Shown here in pieces: positions 1 to 5,744 of a DNA stretch of 5,744 nucleotides. The first letter of the stretch is position 1. Every line of letters begins with the position of its first letter. Below the pieces are notes generated by a model. It made no database searches and was not told the DNA's origin. It saw nothing but the letters and a program-made list of their open reading frames with translations. This DNA is from an uncultured Alphaproteobacteria bacterium (GTDB taxonomy: Bacteria > Pseudomonadota > Alphaproteobacteria > Rhizobiales > Aestuariivirgaceae), in the NCBI GenBank assembly GCA_937868035.1, contig CALMLK010000433.1, positions 1 to 5,744 of the forward strand, given 5' to 3'. The translations under genes and the position numbers were made by a program.

Positions 1-783
1 CGCGCCAAAACGGTCCTCCGTACACGGAAGAACGCCGCCCACGAGGAAGTCCGCCACCTCTGTCGTGGTGATGTCCAGTGCTCCCGTCAGGAGGCCGGAA
101 TCAATAAGTTTCTCGAAGCACTGGCCGCCCGTGCCCGTGGCGTGAAACACGAAGCAGTCGTGCGTCTGTTCCAGCTCGGCCCTGATTTGCGTGATGGCCG
201 CCGTGGTGACGCCGAACATGGTGAGCCCCACTGCGGGCCGGGCACTGTCGGTGAGTGGAATGTCGTTCAGCACCATGCCCGCAGCGGCATGGGCCGCGTT
301 GCCGATCACCCTGCGGGTGACGCTGTTCAACCCGGCCACATCGGCCACCGCATGCATCATCATGATGTCGCTGGCGCCAACGAAGGGCGCGACATTGCCG
401 GAGGCAAGCGTCGACACCATGATCTTCGGAATGCCGACGGGGAGCGCGCGCATCGCCGTGGTGACAATCGCCGTGTTGCCTGATCCGCCGAGCCCCAGCA
501 CCGCGCCCACGTCCCGTTGCGCGAGCAGGAAATGCGTCAACGCTTCGGCCATGGCTGTGACGGCAGCGCCACGGTCGGTGAGCCCCAGCACTGCTCCCTC
601 TCCGCCCGGGTGATGGGCGGCAACGGCAGCAGAGCTGACGTCGGCATCACCGTCGTGGGCCGTGGTGGAGACATCGACCAGACGCGCCCGTGCGCCCGCG
701 CTGTGCACCAACCGCGCCGCATAGTGCAACTCCTCGCCCTTGGTATCGAGCGTGCCGATGACGTAGACGGTTCCCGAGGCCAT
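1..783 (-). CDS. Tm-1-like (UPF0261) ATP-binding-domain protein, 3' end missing
   Basis: This reading frame is open from an ATG at 783 to the left edge. It gives 261 residues of a family usually about 400 long, so the C-terminal third is missing. Visible family marks are the N-terminal strand and turn [14 protein letters not shown] (6-19), LVDVST (35-40), HHPGG (57-61), a glycine-rich GLGGSGNT (97-104), [11 protein letters not shown] (119-129), HATGTGG (214-220) and [13 protein letters not shown] (240-252). The family is named after the N-terminal part of tomato Tm-1, which inhibits a viral replicase, and it binds ATP. The bacterial role is not settled; members are often next to sugar or sugar-acid catabolic genes and TIM-barrel proteins. 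Here the start lies 2 bases after the stop of the ketose 3-epimerase gene (TGA-CC-ATG), which suggests translational coupling; no strong Shine-Dalgarno is seen. The family call is secure and the physiological role is unknown. A cytoplasmic location is inferred from the absence of signal or membrane segments. Confidence 0.9.
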   Translation of the reverse strand, partial: MASGTVYVIGTLDTKGEELHYAARLVHSAGARARLVDVSTTAHDGDADVSSAAVAAHHPGGEGAVLGLTDRGAAVTAMAEALTHFLLAQRDVGAVLGLGGSGNTAIVTTAMRALPVGIPKIMVSTLASGNVAPFVGASDIMMMHAVADVAGLNSVTRRVIGNAAHAAAGMVLNDIPLTDSARPAVGLTMFGVTTAAITQIRAELEQTHDCFVFHATGTGGQCFEKLIDSGLLTGALDITTTEVADFLVGGVLPCTEDRFGA

Positions 784-785
784 GG

Positions 786-1634
786 TCAGCGCGCCCGGGC
801 CATGCCCTGTTTCATGGTCTTCAGGCCCACCTTGTAGACCTCCTCCTTGTTGGGGAAGAAATCGCGCCACACGCGCGTCGCTGCCGCGAGCGCCGGAATG
901 GCGCGGCCAAAGGCCTCGATCGTCATCCAGCCATCATACTTGGCCGCCTTGATCGCCTTGAAGGTCTCGGCCCAGGGCACATGGCCCTTGCCCGGCGTGC
1001 CCCGATCGTTTTCCGAGATGTGCACATGGATCATGTGCTTCTTGATCGCTTTGACCGCAGCCACCGGGTCCTTTTCCTCGATGTTGCTGTGGAAGGTGTC
1101 GTACATCGCCTTCACATGCGGATGGTCCACGGCATCAAGATGCTCGCAAAGCTGTTCCATCGTGTTGAGGAAATAGCATTCGAAGCGGTTCAGTGCCTCC
1201 ACGGCGAAGCGCACGTTTTTCTTGGCTGCATGATCACCTGCCCGGCGGTGGAAGGAAACACCGCGCTGATGCTCCTGCTTGGTGGCGGGGCCGCCAGAGA
1301 AGTAGCCGAGTTCAGAGTGCATGGGACCGGCCAGAATTGTCCCGCCCAGTGCTGCCGTGCAATCCACCGCCCACTTCGCCCGTTCGAGGGCGGCCTGTTG
1401 CTGCGCCTTGTCAGGCGACAAGGGGTTGTGGCCCGCACCGAGCACACTCACGGTGGAGCGTTCCAACCCCAGCTTGTCCAGGTGTTCGCCAAGCCGCGCG
1501 TAGTGATCGGGCGTTCCGTCAAACAGTGGAAACTCCACGCCGTCATAGCCGGCCTTCTTGAGGGCCTTGAAGATCGGCAGATGGTCTTCCGTCACATGGC
1601 CTGTCCACAGGAGCAGGTTAAATCCGTACTTCAT
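786..1634 (-). CDS. Ketose 3-epimerase (D-tagatose/D-psicose 3-epimerase family TIM barrel), often annotated hydroxypyruvate isomerase or sugar phosphate isomerase/epimerase
   Basis: A 282-residue AP-endonuclease-2-like TIM barrel of full length for the family. I chose the ATG at 1634 because GGGAGG lies a few bases upstream; a longer in-frame extension to 1676 would lose this and add non-family residues. Metal and catalytic residues recalled from Pseudomonas cichorii D-tagatose 3-epimerase (Glu152, Asp185, His211, Glu246) all map with a constant offset of 6: Glu146 (in VEALNRFE), Asp179 (in [10 protein letters not shown]), His205 (in HVHISENDR) and Glu240 (in TIEAFG). Glu152 and Arg211 are also kept. 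The expected chemistry is metal-dependent, cofactor-free C-3 epimerisation of a free ketose; the actual substrate cannot be read from sequence. Hydroxypyruvate isomerase is a common but less well supported label. The downstream Tm-1-like gene starts 2 bases after its stop, suggesting a shared operon and pathway. A perfect inverted repeat sits just upstream of the ribosome binding site. Confidence 0.88.
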   Translation of the reverse strand: MKYGFNLLLWTGHVTEDHLPIFKALKKAGYDGVEFPLFDGTPDHYARLGEHLDKLGLERSTVSVLGAGHNPLSPDKAQQQAALERAKWAVDCTAALGGTILAGPMHSELGYFSGGPATKQEHQRGVSFHRRAGDHAAKKNVRFAVEALNRFECYFLNTMEQLCEHLDAVDHPHVKAMYDTFHSNIEEKDPVAAVKAIKKHMIHVHISENDRGTPGKGHVPWAETFKAIKAAKYDGWMTIEAFGRAIPALAAATRVWRDFFPNKEEVYKVGLKTMKQGMARAR

Positions 1635-1645
1635 TCGGCCCTCCC

Positions 1646-1663
1646 AAACTGATATAACAGTTT
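1646..1663. promoter_or_regulatory. Perfect inverted repeat upstream of the epimerase gene, candidate operator
   Basis: AAACTG and CAGTTT flank the 6-base spacer ATATAA. The repeat ends about 12 bases before the epimerase ATG, directly beside its Shine-Dalgarno. Read on the minus strand it contains a TATATC that could be part of a -10 element. The position fits a repressor site over the promoter or transcription start of the epimerase/Tm-1-like operon. No regulator gene is in the window, so the cognate protein is unknown. Confidence 0.4.
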
Positions 1664-1680
1664 TGCACAAACACAAGCGG

Positions 1681-1686
1681 TGTCAA
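1681..1686 (-). promoter_or_regulatory. TTGACA, possible -35 element for the epimerase operon
   Basis: On the minus strand this is an exact sigma-70-type -35 hexamer, about 47 bases upstream of the epimerase ATG. At a normal 16-18 base spacing the -10 partner would be near AAACTG, which is poor. The better TATATC is about 24 bases away, which is too far. It is therefore a weak suggestion only. Confidence 0.2.
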
Positions 1687-1701
1687 TTGCGCTCACGCAA
1701 T
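1686..1701. promoter_or_regulatory. Second perfect inverted repeat in the divergent intergenic region
   Basis: ATTGCG and CGCAAT flank a 4-base spacer CTCA. The repeat lies about 40 bases upstream of the start of the DJ-1/PfpI gene, where an operator or activator site for the DJ-1-regBA transcript would be expected. It does not clearly match the RegA consensus as I know it. Its function is an inference from symmetry and position only. Confidence 0.3.
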
Positions 1702-1739
1702 GAAAGCGCGCGGTCACCAGATTTTTGGGAGCAACGACC

Positions 1740-2495
1740 ATGAACAAGCCTCTGTCCGCAACGCCTTTGCAGGCCGCCGCCTTCCAGCGCATGCAGCAGC
1801 TGATGACGCAATCCCCGGTGCCCTCGATCTCGACCGAGCTGCTGGCCACGGCCGACGGTGAACTGAATCGCGAGCTGAATGCCTTCCTCTTCAATCCGCC
1901 GGGAGATACGAACCTCCTCAAGGGCAAGCGCGTCGCCATCTGTTGCACCAACGGCGTGGAAGAAGTGGAAATCATGGGTGCGATGAAGTGGCTGACCGAA
2001 CACGGCGCCACGGTCCACGTCGTCTCGCCGCGCATCGGCGAGTTCGACCCCACTCTTGGCCTGCGCTTTCCGCCCGTGTGCGGCACCCATGTGCTGGCCA
2101 TCCGCCTGATGGAGAATGCCGGCTGGATCAAGATCGACCGCTACACCGACGAGGCCAAGGCCTCCGACTATGACGCCGTCATCCTTCCCGGCGGCTGCTG
2201 GAATCCCGATGCCCTCCGCATGGACGAGAATGCCCGGACCTTCGTGCGCGACATGCATGCATCCGGCAAGCCCACCTGCGCCATCTGCCATGGTCAGTGG
2301 GTGATGGTCAGTGCCAGGATCCTGAAGGGCAAGCGCGCCACGGCGGTGTGGAATATCCAGATCGACCTGGAGAACGCCGGTGCCACGGTGCTGGACGAAC
2401 CCTGCGTGGTCGATGGCAACCTCATCACGGCGCGCTTCCCCTACGACCTTCCGCGCATGGTGGATGCCCTCGTCAAGCAGCTGGTGAAGGTGTAA
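1740..2495 (+). CDS. DJ-1/PfpI superfamily protein (class I glutamine amidotransferase-like)
   Basis: A 251-residue soluble protein. The ATG at 1740 is preceded by GGGAG 8 bases upstream; an in-frame TTG at 1725 would place the start before this site and is less likely. The core domain begins near residue 62 (GKRVAICC). The expected nucleophile-elbow Cys183 is followed by His184 in AICHGQ (181-186), and Glu74 in GVEEVE (72-77) matches the conserved acid of PfpI/DJ-1 proteins. The C-terminal part (VWNIQIDLENAG, DEPCVVDGNLITARFPYDLP) is typical of the PfpI side of the family. Family members act as glyoxalases, chaperone or deglycase-like proteins, or peptidases, so the activity here is uncertain. 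About 60 residues precede the core, and the segment between GEFDP and KASDYD (101-145) is longer than in classical PfpI. The stop lies 11 bases before the RegB start, so co-transcription with the redox two-component genes is likely. Confidence 0.88.
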   Translation: MNKPLSATPLQAAAFQRMQQLMTQSPVPSISTELLATADGELNRELNAFLFNPPGDTNLLKGKRVAICCTNGVEEVEIMGAMKWLTEHGATVHVVSPRIGEFDPTLGLRFPPVCGTHVLAIRLMENAGWIKIDRYTDEAKASDYDAVILPGGCWNPDALRMDENARTFVRDMHASGKPTCAICHGQWVMVSARILKGKRATAVWNIQIDLENAGATVLDEPCVVDGNLITARFPYDLPRMVDALVKQLVKV

Positions 2496-2506
2496 CACAA
2501 GGCATC

Positions 2507-3862
2507 TTGAGACCCCTGAACGACACCATCGAAGAGCCCCGGAGTTCCGGGGCCAATCTCCTGCGCCTGCGCACTCTGGTGCGGCTGCGCTGGCTGGCGG
2601 TGATAGGCCAGTCCGCCGCGGTGCTGATCGTGGCGCTCTACCTAAGCTATCCCATGCCGCTGGGGCCGTGCTTTGCCCTCATCGCGCTCTCGGCATGGCT
2701 CAATATCTTCCTCAGCATCCGCTGGCACGGCAGCCTTCGCCTGTCATCGCGCATGGCCGGGCTTCTGCTGGCCTACGATACCGTGCAGCTTGCCGGACTG
2801 CTTTACCTAACGGGCGGCCTGCAGAATCCCTTCGCCTTTCTTTTCCTGGTGCCCGTCACCGTATCGGCCACGTCATTGCCGCTCCGCTCCACGCTGGCGC
2901 TGGGCACGCTGAGCTTCGGCTGCGCCACGGCACTGGCCTTCTATCATTTGCCGCTGCCCTGGCCGCCGGGGGTGCCACTCGACATTCATCCCAATTATCT
3001 CGCAGGCCTGTGGGTGGCCATTGTCTGCGGCACGGTCTTTTCCGCAATCTATGCCCGCCGCATCGCCGAGGAAGCACGCCAGATGTCCGCCGCGCTGGGC
3101 GCGACCGAACTGGTGCTGGCCCGCGAGCAGCGTCTCTCCGCCCTTGATGGCCTCGCTGCCGCTGCGGCCCATGAACTGGGCACACCGCTGGCAACCATTG
3201 CCCTCGTCGCCAAGGAATTGAAGCGTGAAATGCCGTCGGTCTCCCCGCACAGCGAAGACATCGAACTGCTCATCAGCCAGACTGCCCGCTGCCGCGAAAT
3301 CCTCGCCCGCCTCTCCAACCGCGACCAGGCCGCCGACGAGATGTTCGGTCAGGTGAAACTCTCCTCCATGATCGAGGACCTCGTCGCCCCCTTGCGCGGC
3401 TCGGACGTTGAAATCCGCATCCACTGCAAGGCCGAAGCGCGCGTGGCGGTGTCGCCTGAACCTGTGTTCCAGCGCAATCCCGCCATCGCTTACGGACTGG
3501 GCAACATCCTTGAGAACGCCATTGATTTTGCCAAGTCGCAGGTGACGGTCGATGCCTCGTGGAACAAGTCGCAGATCCATCTCGTGGTGAGCGACGACGG
3601 CCCCGGCTTCGACCAGCAGATCTTCGACCGGTTGGGCGATCCCTATGTCACGACCCGCCCCGGCTACACGGAATCCCGTGAGGCCGACGGCACCCATGAG
3701 GGCATGGGGCTTGGCCTTTTCATTGCCAAGACGCTGCTCGAACGGTCCGGTGCGACGGTGACACTGGCCAACCAGAGACCTCCCGCGGAGGGCGCCCGGA
3801 TCACCCTCAACTGGCCCCGGGCCGCCGTCGACATTGGTCCAACGCCATTGCATGGCACTTGA
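2507..3862 (+). CDS. regB: RegB/PrrB/ActS-family redox sensor histidine kinase
   Basis: A 451-residue inner-membrane sensor kinase, counted from a TTG at 2507 with AAGG 4 bases upstream. No ATG is available between the DJ-1 stop and the first membrane segment, and the conserved LRTLVRLRWLAVIGQ stretch (21-35) needs a start in this area. Several hydrophobic segments (roughly 29-48, 53-70, 84-101, 109-122, 127-147, 164-182) fit the six-helix RegB sensor. GGLQNPF (103-109) is the motif tied to ubiquinone sensing. The H-box AAAHELGTPLATI has phospho-acceptor His222. Cys262 in RCREIL matches the redox-active cysteine (Cys265 of Rhodobacter capsulatus RegB). The ATPase domain has an N-box (GNILENAIDFA, 332-342), DDGPGF (363-368) and GMGLGLFIAKTLLE (399-412). 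The kinase should phosphorylate the RegA encoded 37 bases downstream. In rhizobia the gene is called actS. All catalytic motifs are intact. Confidence 0.93.
   Translation: MRPLNDTIEEPRSSGANLLRLRTLVRLRWLAVIGQSAAVLIVALYLSYPMPLGPCFALIALSAWLNIFLSIRWHGSLRLSSRMAGLLLAYDTVQLAGLLYLTGGLQNPFAFLFLVPVTVSATSLPLRSTLALGTLSFGCATALAFYHLPLPWPPGVPLDIHPNYLAGLWVAIVCGTVFSAIYARRIAEEARQMSAALGATELVLAREQRLSALDGLAAAAAHELGTPLATIALVAKELKREMPSVSPHSEDIELLISQTARCREILARLSNRDQAADEMFGQVKLSSMIEDLVAPLRGSDVEIRIHCKAEARVAVSPEPVFQRNPAIAYGLGNILENAIDFAKSQVTVDASWNKSQIHLVVSDDGPGFDQQIFDRLGDPYVTTRPGYTESREADGTHEGMGLGLFIAKTLLERSGATVTLANQRPPAEGARITLNWPRAAVDIGPTPLHGT
2536..2553 (+). repeat. Strong GC palindrome inside the 5' end of regB
   Basis: GCCCCGGA and TCCGGGGC are perfect inverted arms around GT. 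In RNA this would fold as a 7-base-pair G/C-rich stem closed by an AGTT tetraloop, starting about 30 bases after the TTG start codon. There is no U-run after it, so it does not look like an intrinsic terminator. It could lower translation or affect transcript stability between the DJ-1 gene and regB, or be a chance result of GC-rich codons (EEPRSSG). Confidence 0.4.
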
Positions 3863-3899
3863 CCCAATCCCCCGTCCGGGCCATTGACGTATCCAGAAC

Positions 3900-4451
3900 A
3901 TGACCCAGACAGAAAATTTGCCGGGCGACAAGACGCTCCTGCTCGTGGATGACGACAAGCCGTTTCTCACACGCCTTGGCCGCGCCATGGAAGCCCGTGG
4001 TTTCGCCGTGCGCATGGCCGACACCGTGGCGGAAGGCATCGCCGAAGTGAAGAAGCTCGCGCCCGGCTATGCCGTGGTCGATCTTCGCCTCGCCGACGGC
4101 AATGGCCTCGATGTCATCGAAGCGCTGCACACGGCCCGCCCCGATGCCCGTGTGGTGGTGCTGACGGGTTACGGAAATATTGCCACCGCCGTGACGGCCG
4201 TGAAACTCGGCGCGATCGATTATCTCGCCAAGCCAGCCGATGCCGATGCCGTTTATGGTGCGCTGATTTCCGACGACAAGGATCACCGCCAGGCGCTGCC
4301 GGAAAATCCCATGTCGGCCGATCGCGTGCGCTGGGAACACATCCAGCGCGTTTTCGAACTGTGCAACCGCAACGTCTCGGAAACGGCCCGCCGCCTCAAC
4401 ATGCACCGCCGCACCCTGCAACGCATCCTCGCCAAACGCGCCCCGAAGTAG
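3900..4451 (+). CDS. regA: RegA/PrrA/ActR-family response regulator with Fis-type HTH
   Basis: A 183-residue cytoplasmic response regulator of exactly the usual RegA length. The receiver domain spans about 11-125: acidic pocket Asp17-Asp19 in LLLVDDDKPF, phospho-acceptor Asp61 in VVDLRLADGNGLDV, Thr89 in VVLTGYG and Lys111 in LAKPAD. A linker leads to the strongly conserved NPMSADRVRWEHIQRVFELC and then the helix-turn-helix NVSETARRLNMHRRTLQRIL (158-177), the DNA-binding part of RegA proteins. The Shine-Dalgarno before the ATG is weak, but the N-terminus aligns with known RegA proteins as I recall them. Phosphorylated by RegB, RegA controls photosynthesis, carbon and nitrogen fixation, hydrogen oxidation, respiration and related redox genes in alphaproteobacteria; which of these apply here cannot be seen. 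It lies 37 bases after regB and ends two bases from the convergent mmcB stop. In rhizobia it is named actR. Confidence 0.95.
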   Translation: MTQTENLPGDKTLLLVDDDKPFLTRLGRAMEARGFAVRMADTVAEGIAEVKKLAPGYAVVDLRLADGNGLDVIEALHTARPDARVVVLTGYGNIATAVTAVKLGAIDYLAKPADADAVYGALISDDKDHRQALPENPMSADRVRWEHIQRVFELCNRNVSETARRLNMHRRTLQRILAKRAPK

Positions 4452-4453
4452 TT

Positions 4454-4918
4454 CTACATCTCCAGCGGATCGTACAGGCCATGCAGCCGCTGGGCGGCGG
4501 CGCGGCCGAATTGGAGCGTGACAGCCTTGCGGCGCGAGGCGTGCAGCGGGTGGTCTTCCGTCAGGCGGATGATCTCCGCGCCATAGTGATCCGCCACCAC
4601 AAGCCCTGCTTCCAACGGAATGATGGCTGCATCCATGGCCAGCGGAATGGCGAATGAGAACCGGTCGCAATAGTCGCGGTATTCCGGCCACTTCTGGTCG
4701 GCCTTGTAATCTTCCAGGCACGACTTGATCTCGGCGATCCAGATGAAGCCGTCCTGCCGGATCCCGAAGACATCGGCCCGCCGCCCGCTTGCAAGCGAGA
4801 ACTCGGTGATGACGGCAAAACCGTGCTCGCGCATGAGCCGGCACACACCGCGCTGCACGGAAAGCGCCGTTTCCGATTGCCGCCCGTCAACGGGGAGAAT
4901 GAGGCTGCTATGGGTCAT
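4454..4918 (-). CDS. mmcB: MmcB-family PD-(D/E)XK-like DNA repair protein
   Basis: A 154-residue protein starting at the ATG at 4918, which fits the usual length of about 150. Upstream in-frame codons to 5065 belong to the acetyltransferase region in another frame and add no family residues. The nuclease-like core is visible as Glu39, Asp49 (RRADVFGI) and Glu63-x-Lys65 (IWIAEIKSC), the pattern of PD-(D/E)XK folds, followed by the family stretch [20 protein letters not shown] (69-88). In Caulobacter, MmcB belongs to the damage-induced genes and is linked to mitomycin C tolerance; a direct nuclease reaction has not, to my knowledge, been firmly shown. The start overlaps the 3' end of the upstream acetyltransferase gene by 11 bases (ATGACCCATAG), so translation is probably coupled. 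I see no LexA-type operator directly upstream, which is expected if transcription comes from further upstream. Confidence 0.88.
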   Translation of the reverse strand: MTHSSLILPVDGRQSETALSVQRGVCRLMREHGFAVITEFSLASGRRADVFGIRQDGFIWIAEIKSCLEDYKADQKWPEYRDYCDRFSFAIPLAMDAAIIPLEAGLVVADHYGAEIIRLTEDHPLHASRRKAVTLQFGRAAAQRLHGLYDPLEM

Positions 4919-5558
4919 GCTTGTCCAGGAACGCCTCCACGCTGAGTGTGCGCATGTCGTCCACGGCCTGTGCCAGGCGGTCGTGGTCCCAGTCCCACCA
5001 GCCCAGCGCAATGATCCGTGTACGGATGGGTTCGTCGAAGCGCCAGCGGATGAGACTGGCGGCAACGCCGCCGACGACGGCGTAGGGCGGCACGTCCTTC
5101 GTCACCACCGCACCCGCCGCCACCACGGCACCATGGCCGATCGAAATCCCCGGCATGATGATCGCGCCATGGCCGATCCATACGTCATGACCGACCGTCA
5201 CGCGGCGCGCCTGCCGCTGCGCCCGGAACTCCTTGTCGATCCGCGCGCCCAGGAGATATTCGTTGGGGCGATAGGTGATCTTGTGTTGCGAGATGCGATC
5301 AAGTGGATGATCGAGTGCATTCAGCCGTGCATTGGCGGCGATGGCGCAGAACTTGCCGATATCGCTGTAGATCGCCTCCGCGCCCCGCTCCACGTAGGAA
5401 TAGTCGCCGAGGCTGCATTCGGCGAGCACGGCCCGCTCTGCCACATCGGTGAAGCGTCCGAGTTCGCAGGCGCGCACTTGCGCCGTGGCGTGGACGCGCG
5501 GGCGTCCGTCGCGCGTGGCCTGCGGAGAATGACGCTGGGGCTGGCGGGTGGAATCCAT
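4908..5558 (-). CDS. Hexapeptide-repeat acetyltransferase, phosphonate-locus type (DapH/DapD/GlmU-related)
   Basis: A 216-residue left-handed beta-helix acyltransferase. Hexapeptide turns run from about residue 20 (VHATAQV) and again from [45 protein letters not shown] (120-164, described by position and turns). Further family marks are GDYSYVERG (51-59), IGKFCAIAA (67-75), [12 protein letters not shown] (79-90) and the C-terminal WWDWDHDRL (187-195). This combination is characteristic of the acetyltransferase subfamily annotated in phosphonate-utilisation operons. His84 is a plausible catalytic base by analogy with xenobiotic acetyltransferases, which is an inference. It should transfer acetyl from acetyl-CoA to an unknown acceptor, as a trimer in the cytoplasm. 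No phn gene is in the window. The ATG at 5558 is the only usable start: no other start codon precedes it back to an in-frame stop at 5606-5604. It lacks a clear Shine-Dalgarno and lies just after the rpmB terminator. Confidence 0.87.
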   Translation of the reverse strand: MDSTRQPQRHSPQATRDGRPRVHATAQVRACELGRFTDVAERAVLAECSLGDYSYVERGAEAIYSDIGKFCAIAANARLNALDHPLDRISQHKITYRPNEYLLGARIDKEFRAQRQARRVTVGHDVWIGHGAIIMPGISIGHGAVVAAGAVVTKDVPPYAVVGGVAASLIRWRFDEPIRTRIIALGWWDWDHDRLAQAVDDMRTLSVEAFLDKHDP

Positions 5559-5573
5559 GGGCGGCAGACTAAC

Positions 5574-5602
5574 AAAAAAGCCGCCCCCTGCGGAGCGGCT
5601 TT
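5574..5602 (-). terminator. Intrinsic terminator downstream of rpmB
   Basis: On the minus strand, AAAGCCGC and GCGGCTTT form a perfect 8-base-pair stem around a 10-base loop and run straight into a tract of six T. It lies about 20 bases after the rpmB stop codon, the normal place for its terminator. The next gene on this strand starts only 15 bases after the T-run. Confidence 0.8.
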
Positions 5603-5624
5603 CTCAGAAATGACTATTGAAGGA

Positions 5625-5744
5625 TCAGGCGGCCTTCTGGCCGTCAACCTTCTTGGCGATGGCGCGCTTCAGCTTGAGGGCCCTGGCCGACAGTTCGTCG
5701 TTCTTTGCCTTGAGCAGGTAAGAGTCGAGACCGCCGCGGTGTTC
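5625..5744 (-). CDS. rpmB: Large-subunit ribosomal protein L28, C-terminal 39 residues
   Basis: An open frame entering from the right edge encodes [14 protein letters not shown], then a basic helix with [17 protein letters not shown], ending in VDGQKAA and a TGA at 5627-5625. The RGGLD-x-YLLKAK followed by an LS-x-x-A-x-x-LKR helix is the usual C-terminus of alphaproteobacterial L28, a structural protein of the 50S ribosomal subunit. The start and the N-terminal half are outside the window. A strong intrinsic terminator follows, which fits a highly expressed, mostly monocistronic gene. The fragment is short, so the identification rests on this motif and the terminator context. Confidence 0.85.
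   Translation of the reverse strand, partial: EHRGGLDSYLLKAKNDELSARALKLKRAIAKKVDGQKAA

Noticed and set aside
1226..1270. Possible compensated frameshift in the epimerase around [13 protein letters not shown]
   Set aside because: The spacing between the metal ligands on the far side is kept and the helix continues into [11 protein letters not shown]; the stretch is within normal variation for a surface helix.
981..1652. Plus-strand open frame of 223 codons opposite the epimerase gene
   Set aside because: It is antisense to the epimerase, whose catalytic residues are all in register, and its translation shows no domain.
1683..2498. Minus-strand open frame of 271 codons opposite the DJ-1 gene
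   Set aside because: It mirrors the DJ-1 gene almost exactly and is explained by GC-biased codons; the plus-strand protein has clear family motifs.
2297..2506. In-frame upstream extension of regB from an ATG at 2297
   Set aside because: It would overlap the DJ-1 gene by about 200 bases and add an Arg/Gly-rich segment unlike any RegB. The TTG at 2507 gives the normal family length.
2873..4039. Long minus-strand open frame (388 codons) opposite regB/regA
   Set aside because: It lies antisense to two well-recognised genes with intact motifs. Its composition (rich in Gly, Arg, Ala, His) is what third-position GC bias yields in a shadow frame, and I see no family motif.
4462..4493. Inverted repeat CCAGCGG / CCGCTGG inside the 3' end of mmcB as a regA terminator
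   Set aside because: The loop is 18 bases and no T-run follows, so it does not qualify as an intrinsic terminator.
3807..4844. Minus-strand open frame of 345 codons across regA and mmcB
   Set aside because: It crosses the convergent junction, overlaps mmcB in another frame on the same strand and regA antisense, and shows no recognisable domain.

Overview
The window is GC-rich, tightly packed bacterial chromosome. It most likely comes from an alphaproteobacterium, possibly of the Hyphomicrobiales type. The evidence is a complete RegB/RegA (ActS/ActR, PrrB/PrrA) redox two-component pair with near-textbook RegA sequence, an MmcB-type nuclease-fold protein, and the C-terminus of ribosomal protein L28. 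The codon usage is strongly G/C at third positions throughout and I see no mobile element, tRNA, rRNA or CRISPR. Every gap between genes is about 100 bases or less.

Left block, minus strand (1-1634): a ketose 3-epimerase of the D-tagatose/D-psicose 3-epimerase family is followed after 2 bases by a Tm-1-like (UPF0261) ATP-binding-domain protein that runs off the left edge. This looks like a two-gene or longer sugar or sugar-acid catabolic operon. A 105-base divergent intergenic region follows (1635-1739), carrying two perfect inverted repeats that could be operators.

Central block, plus strand (1740-4451): a DJ-1/PfpI-superfamily protein with an unusual N-terminal extension, then regB (TTG start, 11-base gap), then regA (37-base gap). 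The close spacing suggests one transcript. RegB carries the quinone-associated GGLQNPF motif, the H-box and the conserved redox cysteine. RegA carries the phospho-acceptor Asp and a C-terminal Fis-type helix-turn-helix. A strong GC hairpin lies about 30 bases inside regB.

Right block, minus strand (4454-5744): the C-terminus of rpmB with an intrinsic terminator, then a hexapeptide-repeat acetyltransferase of the type usually found in phosphonate-utilisation loci, which overlaps mmcB by 11 bases. mmcB converges on regA with only two bases between the stop codons.

I see no convincing wholly new system. The items most worth following are the Tm-1-like/epimerase operon, the DJ-1 protein coupled to the redox regulators, the stand-alone phosphonate-type acetyltransferase coupled to mmcB, and the hairpin at the start of regB.
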